Assembly: GCF_000185385.1 (NCBI RefSeq)
Contig: NZ_GL622296.1
Coordinates: forward strand, 1,844,198 to 1,894,059
Source of the DNA: Lachnoanaerobaculum saburreum DSM 3986
Lineage (GTDB): Bacteria > Bacillota > Clostridia > Lachnospirales > Lachnospiraceae
Direction: 5' to 3'
Length of the DNA: 49,862 nt
The notes beneath the pieces were generated by a model. It did not search any database and was not told the DNA's origin. It saw only the letters and a list, made by a program, of their open reading frames with translations. Positions 17,641 to 26,765 of this stretch are shown here, in pieces; positions within the stretch are counted from its first letter, which is position 1; every line of letters begins with the position of its first letter. The translations under genes were made by a program, and so were the position numbers.

Positions 17641-17671
17641 ATACTGCTTAAAACATATTCTTAAGCAGTAT
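17641..17671 (-). terminator. Terminator-like hairpin in the leader of the DUF1653-uvrC operon
   Basis: A perfect 11-bp stem, ATACTGCTTAA with TTAAGCAGTAT (17641-17651 and 17661-17671), is followed on the minus strand by TTAATTTTTATAG. No gene ends upstream of it on that strand, so it may be a leader attenuator. The remaining sequence to 17894 holds a TATAAT box on the minus strand and AT-rich DNA. Confidence 0.6.
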
Positions 17672-17894
17672 CGGTTTATCCTTTACCTGCTTTTGTATTA
17701 AGATATAATACTGTAAATACAACTACAGATCATATTGTATTATAACACATTTAAATCAGTTTTTTGGAAGAAACATATGTAATTTCATTTAAAAAATGAA
17801 CCGCTAGTTGTGGTGAAAAAAGTTATATAATTCTTTTAAAAAGTATTGACTATATATATATAATGGATTAAAAAGATTTTTGGAGGGTAATTTA

Positions 17895-18035
17895 ATGGCC
17901 AATTACAAGTATAGTTTTAGAATCAAAGACAGACAAACAGGTAAAGTTACTACTGTTTATGTTGAAGCTGCTAATTCCAAAGAGGTAAGATCAAAGGCTA
18001 TAGCAACATATGGCGTGGCATATGAAGTCTTATAA
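17895..18035 (+). CDS. Small unrecognised protein (46 aa)
   Basis: A 46-aa reading frame with a good ribosome site, GGAGGG, 8 bases before the ATG. The protein starts MANYKYSFRIKDRQTGK, continues VTTVYVEAANSKEVRSKA and ends ATYGVAYEVL. The pattern predicts beta-hairpin, helix, beta strand. I do not recognise a family. It is the first gene of a two-gene plus-strand island between two minus-strand operons. Real coding is supported by the ribosome site, sensible codon use and its partner 110 bases downstream. Confidence 0.65.
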   Translation: MANYKYSFRIKDRQTGKVTTVYVEAANSKEVRSKAIATYGVAYEVL

Positions 18036-18145
18036 ACTTTATTTTATATGTAATTTGTCTTTATATGATTGTCTAAAGCCGTGATATTTGATAACTTTTC
18101 ATAGCTTTGTTTGATCATAGTACTACTATTAAGGAGTGTAAAATA

Positions 18146-18616
18146 ATGGACACTAAACAAGAAATGTTAGATTGTATAACAAGTAGTGTTGATTTGATAA
18201 TGGTTACCTCAGACTATAGTCTTATACCTTATTATAGTTTAGATAACAATACCATTGGTAGGATAAAAGAATATTTTTCATACGATATAGAAAGTGAAGA
18301 TATAGTTGCACTTATATCAACATCTGTTATGGATCCGGGAAAAACAGGAATTGTGTTTACTACATCTACTGTATATACAAGAGATTGGGGCTTTTTTCCT
18401 GATACAGATGAAAACTGGTATTGGGATGCTGATGGTGCAAATTTCAGTTCTTCAAATGATTTTGATAAGGAAATGCTTAGAATCATTATGAAAGAACTAT
18501 TTGATATATCTATGAATGGAATAGTGGAAGGATTTAAAGATGTAAAGGATGCTACAAAGGATATAGCACAAGGTTTTAAAGACCTTTTTGATGCACTGGG
18601 TAATTTAAATAAATAG
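18146..18616 (+). CDS. Unrecognised protein with a probable bacterial PH-like beta domain
   Basis: A 156-aa cytoplasmic protein with no signal peptide or membrane segment. The central part EDIVALISTSVMDPGKTGIV followed by FTTSTVYTRDW resembles the repeated strands of bacterial PH-like domains, where a 'GIVFT..VY' strand pair is common. The C-terminus is a charged, heptad-like helix (EGFKDVKDATKDIAQGFKDL). AAGGAG 9 bases before 18146 decides the start; an ATG at 18107 lacks a site. It follows the 46-aa gene and is closed by its own terminator. Family assignment is a weak inference; no function is known. Confidence 0.7.
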   Translation: MDTKQEMLDCITSSVDLIMVTSDYSLIPYYSLDNNTIGRIKEYFSYDIESEDIVALISTSVMDPGKTGIVFTTSTVYTRDWGFFPDTDENWYWDADGANFSSSNDFDKEMLRIIMKELFDISMNGIVEGFKDVKDATKDIAQGFKDLFDALGNLNK

Positions 18617-18653
18617 TATTTTATTGTACTCTAGAAAATACCGTTTAAAAAGT

Positions 18654-18696
18654 AAGAAGGATATCAAGTTCAAAAGAGCTTAAATCCTTCTTTTTA
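18654..18696 (+). terminator. Terminator of the plus-strand two-gene island
   Basis: AGAAGGAT (18655-18662) pairs with ATCCTTCT (18684-18691), with an inner AAGTTC/GAGCTT stem over an AAAA loop, then TTTTT. It may also stop the opposing cobalamin transcript. The sequence 18697-18824 shows nothing further. Confidence 0.8.
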
Positions 18697-18824
18697 AGTA
18701 TATATTTAGTTATACTGTCAATCTTAGCTTCAATAAACTGCTTACACTTTACAGTATTAATGTCACTATTGTATGTAAATTTTTTGTGACTATGGCTGTG
18801 TCAAATTTTATTTCAATTAAAGCC

Positions 18825-20033
18825 CTACCACAGTTTTGCTATAAATACCATATTTTGAGCCGTCATCATATTGTAGGGACCGACTTCCTTTGACCTTGAA
18901 ACATTGATTGCAGTCATCTCCGTATCATAGCCATATCTTTTTGCCTGTTTTAGGATATCACTTATCTGTGCAACCGTTTCTAATGTAATAGCCGAGATGA
19001 CTACAGTCGGGTGCTTTTGTGAAGCAAATATTATATCCATTACAGCATTCAGCTCTCCACCGCTTCCTCCTATAAATATCCTGTCAGCCTCAAGTATATG
19101 TTCTAAGCCTTTTGGAGCTTTTGCAAAAATAAGTTCTATATTTTCAGCATTGAAATTATGTATATTCTTTTTTATAAGCTCAATTGCCACCGGATTTTTC
19201 TCTACAGCGTATACTTTCCCCTCATAGGCAAGCCCTGCCATCTCTATACTTACAGAGCCGCTGCCTGCACCGATATCATAGCAAATACTGTCCGAACTTA
19301 TATTAAGCTTACTTAAAATCACAGCTCTTACTTCAGACTTTGTGATTGGCACTTTATCCCTTGCAAATACTTCATCAGGAAGACCGAAGCTGATTGCTTT
19401 CTCACTGTCAGGATTAGAAATAATCATGCAATTTAAATCTGATATATCCATATCAAGCAAATCCCATGCCTTTGCCGTAGTTATTCTTTCATTAACATAG
19501 GACAGATTCTCACCAAGTGTAATATCAAGGTCAAAAAATCCGAAGCTTATAAGTTTTCTACAGATTTCCTTTGCTCCCTCACCATTTGATGTAATTATAA
19601 AGGTATATTCATTTGATCCTATATTGTGGTATAAAAGCTCATCTTTACCATGAAATGATAATATCTTAACCTCAGATATATCAATATTTGTCTTTGCGCA
19701 TAGATAACTTAGACTTGATATTCCCGGGAATGTATTTATCTTACAGTCCTTAAGATCTTTCAGTCTTTCAAACAATTTAGAACCGCCGCTAAAAAGTGAA
19801 ATATCACCGCTAAATATTACAGATATTTCACTGCCTGCATTTGACTTTATTATATCTGCTATCTTTTCTGTACTATATTCCAAAAAAAACTTCTTACCTA
19901 CAAAGTCGGACCTTATACTGTCTACTATTCTTTTTGCACCTATCACAATATCTGATTTTGATATAGCATTACAGGCCGCTTTTGTTAGAAGCTCGGGATT
20001 ACCAAGCCCTATTCCTACCAGATTTATATTCAT
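18825..20033 (-). CDS. cbiET: Fused cobalt-precorrin-7 C5-methyltransferase / cobalt-precorrin-6B C15-methyltransferase
   Basis: A 402-aa bifunctional corrin-ring enzyme. Residues 1 to about 200 form a CbiE-type tetrapyrrole methyltransferase (GIGLGNPELLTKAA, VIFSGDISLFSGGSKLFERL, TFPGISSLSYL). Residues about 210-402 form a CbiT-type SAM methyltransferase (FARDKVPITKSEVRAVILSK, CYDIGAGSGSVSIEMA, DRIFIGGSGGEL). It methylates C5 and C15 and decarboxylates the acetate side chain at C12. The fusion (CobL-like) is common. It is the last gene of the long gene train and has AAGGAAAAAG before its start. Confidence 0.94.
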   Translation of the reverse strand: MNINLVGIGLGNPELLTKAACNAISKSDIVIGAKRIVDSIRSDFVGKKFFLEYSTEKIADIIKSNAGSEISVIFSGDISLFSGGSKLFERLKDLKDCKINTFPGISSLSYLCAKTNIDISEVKILSFHGKDELLYHNIGSNEYTFIITSNGEGAKEICRKLISFGFFDLDITLGENLSYVNERITTAKAWDLLDMDISDLNCMIISNPDSEKAISFGLPDEVFARDKVPITKSEVRAVILSKLNISSDSICYDIGAGSGSVSIEMAGLAYEGKVYAVEKNPVAIELIKKNIHNFNAENIELIFAKAPKGLEHILEADRIFIGGSGGELNAVMDIIFASQKHPTVVISAITLETVAQISDILKQAKRYGYDTEMTAINVSRSKEVGPYNMMTAQNMVFIAKLW

Positions 20034-20045
20034 ACTTTTTCCTTA

Positions 20046-20795
20046 TTAAAGATTTTTTATATTTTGTATACATTCTTCAAGACTTATTCCGACAACCTCT
20101 GATTGCGGTAATATAATCACAGGTATGCAACCTGTATTCTCACAGGCCTTTATCTTTTCATCAAAACCTCCACTCTTACCTGAAACTTTGGTAACAAGGT
20201 ACTTACAATGAAATTCTTTTATTATTGCTTCATTTAGGTTTTTTGAAAAAGGTCCCTGCATCGCTATTATGTTCTTTGACTGTATACCTGCATTTATACA
20301 GGTATTTATAGAGTCTATACTTGGAAGTACTCTTGCAAATATACGGTTTGAAAGTTCACAAAACTGTACTATATCCTTACTGCCGGTAGTCAGAAGAATA
20401 TTTCCTTCGGTTTTTAAAAGATAGTCTGCCGCCTTAATATTTGAATCAAATTCAAGAGAATATCCTATATTCAAATCTGCGGTTTCTCTTTTTATTCTAA
20501 AAAATATCACCTCTTTTGTAAGCATTTTTATAGCAGATAATATATTTTTAGAAATCTCGTAGGCATACGGATGTGTAGCATCTATAATGCAGGTGATTTG
20601 ATTTTGCTCTATCAAATGCACTATTTCATCTACATTGAGCCTTTTATCACTGATATTTACATATTGAAATTTCGGCAATACTTCCTTACCGTACCCGGTA
20701 GCTACACAAAGTATTGTAGAAAGCTTCAGTTTATCACAGACTGATGCAAGCTCTCTGCCCTCTGTAGTACCGCCAAATATTAAAATTTTATTCAT
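20046..20795 (-). CDS. cbiJ: Cobalt-precorrin-6A reductase
   Basis: A 249-aa NAD(P)H-dependent reductase of the CbiJ/CobK family. Signatures are ILIFGGTTEGRELA at the N-terminus, CIIDATHPYAYEISKNI, ILLTTGSKDIVQF, ARVLPSI and IAMQGPFSKNLNEA, then YLVTKVSGKSGGFDEKI. It reduces the macrocycle before CbiT acts. AAGAGG precedes the start, which overlaps the end of the upstream methyltransferase gene by 8 bases. Confidence 0.94.
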   Translation of the reverse strand: MNKILIFGGTTEGRELASVCDKLKLSTILCVATGYGKEVLPKFQYVNISDKRLNVDEIVHLIEQNQITCIIDATHPYAYEISKNILSAIKMLTKEVIFFRIKRETADLNIGYSLEFDSNIKAADYLLKTEGNILLTTGSKDIVQFCELSNRIFARVLPSIDSINTCINAGIQSKNIIAMQGPFSKNLNEAIIKEFHCKYLVTKVSGKSGGFDEKIKACENTGCIPVIILPQSEVVGISLEECIQNIKNL

Positions 20796-21519
20796 TTTTA
20801 TAGCCTCTTGGAGTTACAAGCTTATTATCAATTACCTTTGTCATTGAATTGCCTATAAATACCGTTTCAAACATTCCTACTTTAATATCTTTTAATTCAT
20901 TTAGAGTATAAAGCGTATACTCCTCCTTATCTCTTCCGATATTTTTTGCTATAGCACATGGTGTATCCGCACTTTTATATTTTAAAAGTATTTTACAGGC
21001 CTTTTCTAAATAGTCTGCACGCTTTTTGCTGCCGGGATTATAAAGGCAGATGCAAAAATCTCCTATTGCCGCACATTCAAGCCTCTTTTCTATCTTTTCT
21101 AAAGGTGTTAAAAGGTCGCTTAGGCTGATTACCGCAAAGTCATGTATCAGCGGTGCACCTATTATTGCAGCCCCTGAAAGTGCGGCAGTTACACCCGCTA
21201 CAATCTTTACCTTTACTTCCTTAAACCGCTCTGAGATACCAAGCATCAGCCCGGCAAGTCCATATACTCCGGCATCTCCCGAACAGACAAGTGCTACAGT
21301 CTTTCCCTTATCAGCCTCTTCAAAGGCAAGTATACATCTGTCATATTCCTTTGTCATCGGTGTTGAAATACAATTTTTATCAGGCCAAATGTTTTTTATA
21401 AGATCCGTATACACTGTATAGCCTATTACAATATCACTTTCTTCTATCTTTTTGACAGCCTCAACTGTCATCTGCTCATACTTGCCGGGGCCCATACCTA
21501 TTATATAAATTTGTTTCAT
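20788..21519 (-). CDS. cbiH: Precorrin-3B / cobalt-factor III C17-methyltransferase
   Basis: A 243-aa tetrapyrrole methyltransferase. GMGPGKYEQMTVEAVKKIEES, DIVIGYTVYTDLIKNIWP, LVCSGDAGVYGLAGLML and CLYNPGSKKR are the CobJ/CbiH marks; the YNPxSxxR motif separates it from the other methyltransferases of the pathway. It methylates C17 with ring contraction. It overlaps cobI by 4 bases and cbiJ by 8. No CbiG partner is seen in this window. Confidence 0.93.
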   Translation of the reverse strand: MKQIYIIGMGPGKYEQMTVEAVKKIEESDIVIGYTVYTDLIKNIWPDKNCISTPMTKEYDRCILAFEEADKGKTVALVCSGDAGVYGLAGLMLGISERFKEVKVKIVAGVTAALSGAAIIGAPLIHDFAVISLSDLLTPLEKIEKRLECAAIGDFCICLYNPGSKKRADYLEKACKILLKYKSADTPCAIAKNIGRDKEEYTLYTLNELKDIKVGMFETVFIGNSMTKVIDNKLVTPRGYKNE

Positions 21520-22202
21520 TTTAAGTCTCTCACTATAATTATTGTAAAATATCCGCTTGTTTCAGGGAGATTTTTTGCACCTACAAACAATCTTTCATTC
21601 TCCATGCCGCAATTTTCCACCATATATATATCACAATGCGGCTTGTTTTCTCTTATATATGAAACCAGCTTTTCATAACTTTTTCCTGATTTCATAAGTA
21701 CCAGAGTTCCTTTCAGACTGAAGGCTTCTTCAAAGGAATAAGATGAAGGTATCACATGAAGTTTTTCATCCGCAACTGTAAGCGGAATACCAAGTCTTGC
21801 AGCGGCGGCACTAAAGGACGTGATTCCCGGTATTGTAACTACCTGTATATTATCTGCTCTCATCCTGTCTGCAATATATGAATATGTAGCATATATTCCG
21901 GGATCACCCAGTGTAAGAAGTGCTACATCACCTTCTTTTAGAAGTTCTTTTATTTGAGAGGATATCTTTAAATGTGACTCTTCAAGTATATATTTATCTT
22001 TAGTCATCGGAAAATCAATACATATCTTTCTTTTCTCATTTATCTCAGGCATCGCCTTTTTTGCAATACTAAAAGCAATTGATGTATCTTCACTTTTACC
22101 CGCAAAGCACACCACATTTGATTTTTTCAGTGCCTTTAATGCCTTTAAAGTCATAAGATCCGGATCTCCCGGACCCACGCCTATTCCAAACAATTTACCC
22201 AC
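21516..22202 (-). CDS. cbiL: Precorrin-2 / cobalt-factor II C20-methyltransferase
   Basis: A 228-aa tetrapyrrole methyltransferase. GKLFGIGVGPGDPDLMTLKA and the middle LLTLGDPGIYATYSYIADRM identify CobI/CbiL. It adds the C20 methyl group to (cobalt-)precorrin-2. The start codon is GTG (22200-22202), preceded 5-6 bases upstream by AGGAGA within the end of cbiD; there is no nearby ATG in frame. It overlaps both neighbours. Confidence 0.94.
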   Translation of the reverse strand: MGKLFGIGVGPGDPDLMTLKALKALKKSNVVCFAGKSEDTSIAFSIAKKAMPEINEKRKICIDFPMTKDKYILEESHLKISSQIKELLKEGDVALLTLGDPGIYATYSYIADRMRADNIQVVTIPGITSFSAAAARLGIPLTVADEKLHVIPSSYSFEEAFSLKGTLVLMKSGKSYEKLVSYIRENKPHCDIYMVENCGMENERLFVGAKNLPETSGYFTIIIVRDLK

Positions 22203-23388
22203 ATTTTTCTCCTGTATCTATTACTGTTTCATTGTCACTGAATACGATAATTCTTATTTGTAACTTTTCTTTGAACTCGTCAATACTTGCAAATTTATTC
22301 TTATGATAGAATATCTCCGCTTTAAACGCACGATTATATGCATAATAAAGCATCTTGTTTGCAATTATATCAAAACATTTTTCTAATTTATATTCTTTTA
22401 TTATACTGACAGCAGCCGTAGTAGTCTTTTGTTTCAGTATATCTAAGAGAATAGGAGCAAGTAAAGAAAACTCCATCACATTATTTTGTAATACTTCTTT
22501 TATAACTGCTGCAAGCAAAAGTTCAAGCCTTGAATCCGAATCATTTGAATGTGTATTCATTATTCCGCCTGAGAGCTTTATAAGTTTTCCCATATCTCCG
22601 CAAAGTACTATATTTTTTGCATCATTTGATATGGCATAATCAATGCTCTCACCGATAAAATTGCTTATGATTGCTACTGTAGATGCCTCTATTGCAAAGT
22701 TTTTTTCAAGGAATTTTGCTCCGATATTTCCCGGTGCCATATATACGGTATTTGTATCTGAATTTTGTATTCTGAATTTTATATCCGCTTCTATAGTCTC
22801 AAGCAGTGCCGTTTTACTCATAGGCAACACCATACCTGATGTTCCAAGTATTGAGATACCTCCAATCACTCCAAGCCTTTCATTAAAAGTCTTTTTTGCA
22901 ACTTCTATACCGTTTTCAACCATAATGGTGATATTTACCTTTGCGATCAGGTTATTCGCCAGCAGAACCTTACTTATATTATCAATCATCATCTGCCTTG
23001 GCACCGGATTTATAGCCGGCTCTCCCTTCGGCAGTGCAAGACCGTCTTTTGTAAATGTACCTACTCCCTCACCTGCAAAAAAATGAAATTCAAGTTTATC
23101 GCCCTTTATAAACTTAAGCTTACTGCTGATTAGGATACCGTCTGTAACATCAGGATCATCCCCTGCATACTTTCTTACACAACAGATGTATTCATCATTT
23201 TCGACTTTTGAATACTCTATCGGAATACTGAGAGTTATACCGTAAGGCAATTCCACATCCACTGTCTGTTTTTCTTTTTGCAGATATAGGTATACTGCTC
23301 CCAGAGCTGCGGCTGTTGCGGTTGTACCTGTAGTAAATCCGTATCTTTGTGTATGACCGTTTTTATTGTTAAACTCATCAATTGTCAT
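22195..23388 (-). CDS. cbiD: Cobalt-precorrin-5B C1-methyltransferase
   Basis: A 397-aa enzyme of the anaerobic corrin pathway that methylates C1. The N-terminus RYGFTTGTTATAAALGAVYL is the CbiD signature. CYRKYAGDDPDVTDGILI-like VRKYAGDDPDVT follows, then KGEPAINPVPRQMM, GGISILGTSGMV and VALCGDMGKLIKLS-like VLCGDMGKLIKLSGG. CbiD marks the early-cobalt (anaerobic) route. Its ATG overlaps the TGA of the histidine kinase gene by 4 bases, so cobalamin genes are translationally coupled to a sensor gene. No cobalamin riboswitch is seen before it. Confidence 0.96.
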   Translation of the reverse strand: MTIDEFNNKNGHTQRYGFTTGTTATAAALGAVYLYLQKEKQTVDVELPYGITLSIPIEYSKVENDEYICCVRKYAGDDPDVTDGILISSKLKFIKGDKLEFHFFAGEGVGTFTKDGLALPKGEPAINPVPRQMMIDNISKVLLANNLIAKVNITIMVENGIEVAKKTFNERLGVIGGISILGTSGMVLPMSKTALLETIEADIKFRIQNSDTNTVYMAPGNIGAKFLEKNFAIEASTVAIISNFIGESIDYAISNDAKNIVLCGDMGKLIKLSGGIMNTHSNDSDSRLELLLAAVIKEVLQNNVMEFSLLAPILLDILKQKTTTAAVSIIKEYKLEKCFDIIANKMLYYAYNRAFKAEIFYHKNKFASIDEFKEKLQIRIIVFSDNETVIDTGEKCG

Positions 23389-24917
23389 TCTTTCATCCTT
23401 GGTATCTTAAAGCCGAACTCCACACCGTCTGTTTTGTTGACTACTCTTACCGCTCCGCCATGTGCCTCAACTATCGCCTTTACTATAGACAGTCCTATAC
23501 CGCTGCCTCCATAGCTTCTTGAGTGTGCTTTATCCACCTTAAAAAACTTCTCCCATACATTGTAAAGATCTTTTTCAGGTATTTGTTTGCCGGTATTATA
23601 TACACTGAAACATATATCTTTATCATCTTCAGATACATTTATCCTGATTGTACCGTTGTCATTTACATGGTTTATAGCATTGCTTATATAGTTTGTGACA
23701 ACCTCTTCTATTTTAAATTCATCGGCATATAAAAATATATCCTTCTCAGTATCAAAATCTACTTTTACATTCTTTTCACTTATAAGTATAGATGTGGAGT
23801 TTAGAACTCCTTCCGTAAGTGAGGTCAAATTGAAGTTTTCTTTATGTAGTATACTGTTGCCTGACTCAAGTGATGAGAGTGTAAGCAGTTGCTTTACCAT
23901 CTTATTCATCTTTTCACTCTCATCCATAATAACTTCGGTATAGTACTTTCTGCTTTCTTTATCCTCACAAAGTCCCTCATTAAGTCCTTCCGCATATCCT
24001 TGTATCAACGAAATGGGGGTCTTTAACTCATGTGATACATTGGCTATAAAATCCTTTCGCATCTCATCAATAGCTTCTTTTCTCTTTATATCCTCTTTCA
24101 GAACCTCATTGGCTTCCCGAAGTTTGCCTATTGCCTTCTTTAATTTATCTGACATATAGTTCATATTTTGACCCAGAATCTGAATCTCATCATTTCTGTT
24201 ACCTGTATATCTGGCTGTAAAATCAAGTTTTCCCATTTTGACGGAAATTTCAGCCAGCTGTAAAATAGGATCGGTAATCATCTTTGTAATAAGGAAGGTA
24301 ATTATTACAGTAATAAAAAATCCGATGATTGCAACATATATAAGAAACTTATTTGAAATATTTACACTCTCTTTAAGTCCCGCCACAGGAGTGGACATAA
24401 TAACCATAGTCTGATTATCACTGCAATATCCGAAGCCCTCTATAAATGAGCTGTTTTGAGGCGTATTGTGAAGTATTATTGTATAACTGTCACTACTGTA
24501 CAGGACTTTCTTTGTTATATTTTTATTTCCGATAAAGCTCTCCTGTATTCTGTCCAGCAGCATATCTCCTTCTCTTTGAGAAGAATATATTGCCTTATTG
24601 GTCATTGAATCTACCAAAGCAATGGTAATATTATGCTTATTTGAGTAGTCTAATATAATATTTGATACTCTTTCATTGACAACGGAGCGGTTATCGGCAC
24701 TTTCTCCTATAATAGACTGACCGTCATCTGTCAGTTTTTGTACTTCATTATCAAGTTTTAGATATGCCTCATGTATTTCACTGACCTTTTCATTCTGATA
24801 GTACCAAGTCAGACCGAAGTTATTTAAAATACCTATAGACAAAAGCAGTATAGAAATCAAAAGCAGTATTACAAGAGTTATTTTAACACGCAGTGAATGA
24901 CTGAACTTTTTTATCAT
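23385..24917 (-). CDS. Sensor histidine kinase (HAMP, HisKA, HATPase)
   Basis: A 510-aa membrane kinase. TM1 is at about 13-33, an extracytoplasmic sensor region of about 150 aa follows, and TM2 is at about 192-212. Next come a HAMP domain (ITDPILQLAEISVKMGKLDF), a short coiled coil, a HisKA domain with His296 in IANVSHELKTPIS, and HATPase_c with YGGSGIGLSIVKAIVEAHGG. Its likely partner is the OmpR-type regulator at 28215-28892, separated from it by gltX and a helicase in the same direction. AAGGAATAT precedes the start. The pairing is inferred from architecture and position. Confidence 0.94.
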   Translation of the reverse strand: MIKKFSHSLRVKITLVILLLISILLLSIGILNNFGLTWYYQNEKVSEIHEAYLKLDNEVQKLTDDGQSIIGESADNRSVVNERVSNIILDYSNKHNITIALVDSMTNKAIYSSQREGDMLLDRIQESFIGNKNITKKVLYSSDSYTIILHNTPQNSSFIEGFGYCSDNQTMVIMSTPVAGLKESVNISNKFLIYVAIIGFFITVIITFLITKMITDPILQLAEISVKMGKLDFTARYTGNRNDEIQILGQNMNYMSDKLKKAIGKLREANEVLKEDIKRKEAIDEMRKDFIANVSHELKTPISLIQGYAEGLNEGLCEDKESRKYYTEVIMDESEKMNKMVKQLLTLSSLESGNSILHKENFNLTSLTEGVLNSTSILISEKNVKVDFDTEKDIFLYADEFKIEEVVTNYISNAINHVNDNGTIRINVSEDDKDICFSVYNTGKQIPEKDLYNVWEKFFKVDKAHSRSYGGSGIGLSIVKAIVEAHGGAVRVVNKTDGVEFGFKIPRMKE

Positions 24918-24926
24918 ATATATTCC

Positions 24927-26765
24927 TTATTTAGGTTTTGTAGAAAGTTCTATAACAAAGTTTGACTTACCTATAGACTTCCCGAAATTTTCCTTACAAT
25001 AACATATAAAAAGCTTTTTTTTCGCTCTTGTCATTGCAACATATAACATTCTTCTCTCTTCTTCAATCTCATCTGCCCCCTTTGCCTTCTTATACGGTAC
25101 ACTTCCCTCATTAACATCAATTATATAGACTATATCAAATTCAAGCCCCTTTGATGAGTGAAAAGTCATAAGTCTTACACCGTTATCATTTTCATTTGAC
25201 TTTTTTCTTGCCTGTATCAGCTCATTTCTGTACTCATCCATATGTACAAACCAGTCATTAAAACTGTTGTAGTCTGTAGCACTGTTTTCAAGGTCCCCTA
25301 AAACAGTGTAACATTCATCGCTTTCAACACCGTTCATATCACAGTACTCTTCTATATATTCATCATATCCGACCACATTTCTTATATATCTGATCGCAAC
25401 GGCAGGTTTTAAATTCTTTATAGTGCGAAGTTGTTCTCTTAATTCTATTATTCTCTTTATCATATAGCTTTTATCATCATAGTAGTCAAAAAGCGTTTCA
25501 AGGTTTGCTCTTGAAGAGGAAAGTGAATCCCTGCTTATATACCTGTTCGGCTTATTTGAGATACGAAGCAAATCGCTTCTGTTTCCCATATTTAAAGCAA
25601 GTTTTATATATGAGATAATGTCCTTTGCTATCCAGTGATCAAAAAGGTTCGGAATAGCATCCCTTATAGTGAACGCAATATTATTTCTCATAAGTCTTTC
25701 TATCAAAAGTCTGGGTGAAAGATTGGTTCTATAAAGTATGGCTATATTATTTATATCCTGCTTTGCCTTTATATACTCCTTAATATCCTTTACAATAGTA
25801 TTGACCTCAAGAAACGGATTTTTAAATTCAATCAAAGATACAGGAGCTCCATCTCCGTTCTTTGCCTTAAAGCTTTTTGGAAATCTCTTATTGTTAAAGG
25901 ATATAAGCTTTGTGGAAGCATTCACTATCTGTGTAGTCGATCTGAAATTTATGTCAAGGAATACCTTTTTTACATTCTTAAAGTCTCTTTCAAAACCGAG
26001 CATTATCTCAGGTCTTGCCCCTCTAAATCTATATATTGACTGGTCATCATCTCCTACTACAGTGATATTTTGTTTATTACCTGCCATAAGCTTTATTATA
26101 TTATACTGTAAGAAGTTGATATCCTGAAACTCATCCACCAGTATATAGCGGTATCTGTTTTGTACAGCCTGTAAAATATCAGCTCTCTCACTTAACAGTT
26201 CAAATGTAAGTGAGAGCATGTCCTCAAAGTCAAGCTTCCCTCTTGACTCAAGTTCAGTTTCATAATCTCTATAAAGCTTTTTGAAGGTGTCACTTGATAT
26301 GCTGTTTGAATAATAATTTTTTATATTGATATTGTCCTGCTTTACAAGTGCTATCTCATTTAAAAGATTGCCGGCAAGTGTATTTATATCCTCATTTTCT
26401 ATAGCATTTCTTTTTATCAGCTCCTTAATAAGGTTGTATCTAAGCTCATCTGAAGCTATCTGCTCCGAGCCAAAGCCGTAAGCCGTTTTTAACAAACTGA
26501 AAAAAACCGAATGAAATGTTCCGAATGTTACAGGACTTTTTGAATATAACTTTTCAAATCTGTCCTTCATCTCTTTTGCCGCCGCTCTTGAAAAGGTTAC
26601 AACTAAAATATGAGCCGGGTTTATACCCGGCCCCTTTATCAGATATTTTATTCTATGTGTAATAACAAAGGTTTTTCCGGAGCCGGGTCCTGCCAATACC
26701 ATTAAGGGACCGTCACCATGCTCTATGGCTTTTTTTTGATTACTGCTGTAATTTATCAATTCCAA
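24927..26765 (-). CDS. UvrD/PcrA-family (SF1A) ATP-dependent DNA helicase
   Basis: A 612-aa helicase, somewhat shorter than PcrA (about 700 aa). Visible SF1A motifs: motif [17 protein letters not shown], Ia [77 protein letters not shown], and [19 protein letters not shown]. It likely acts in DNA repair or recombination. The start is a TTG (26763-26765) with AAAAAGGAT 5-6 bases upstream; no ATG fits the conserved N-terminus [15 protein letters not shown]. It overlaps gltX by 26 bases. Confidence 0.94.
   Translation of the reverse strand: MELINYSSNQKKAIEHGDGPLMVLAGPGSGKTFVITHRIKYLIKGPGINPAHILVVTFSRAAAKEMKDRFEKLYSKSPVTFGTFHSVFFSLLKTAYGFGSEQIASDELRYNLIKELIKRNAIENEDINTLAGNLLNEIALVKQDNINIKNYYSNSISSDTFKKLYRDYETELESRGKLDFEDMLSLTFELLSERADILQAVQNRYRYILVDEFQDINFLQYNIIKLMAGNKQNITVVGDDDQSIYRFRGARPEIMLGFERDFKNVKKVFLDINFRSTTQIVNASTKLISFNNKRFPKSFKAKNGDGAPVSLIEFKNPFLEVNTIVKDIKEYIKAKQDINNIAILYRTNLSPRLLIERLMRNNIAFTIRDAIPNLFDHWIAKDIISYIKLALNMGNRSDLLRISNKPNRYISRDSLSSSRANLETLFDYYDDKSYMIKRIIELREQLRTIKNLKPAVAIRYIRNVVGYDEYIEEYCDMNGVESDECYTVLGDLENSATDYNSFNDWFVHMDEYRNELIQARKKSNENDNGVRLMTFHSSKGLEFDIVYIIDVNEGSVPYKKAKGADEIEEERRMLYVAMTRAKKKLFICYCKENFGKSIGKSNFVIELSTKPK

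Noticed and set aside
24927-26765. Helicase as a defence-system component
   Set aside because: It is a typical SF1A repair helicase in a dense housekeeping operon with no defence partner beside it.
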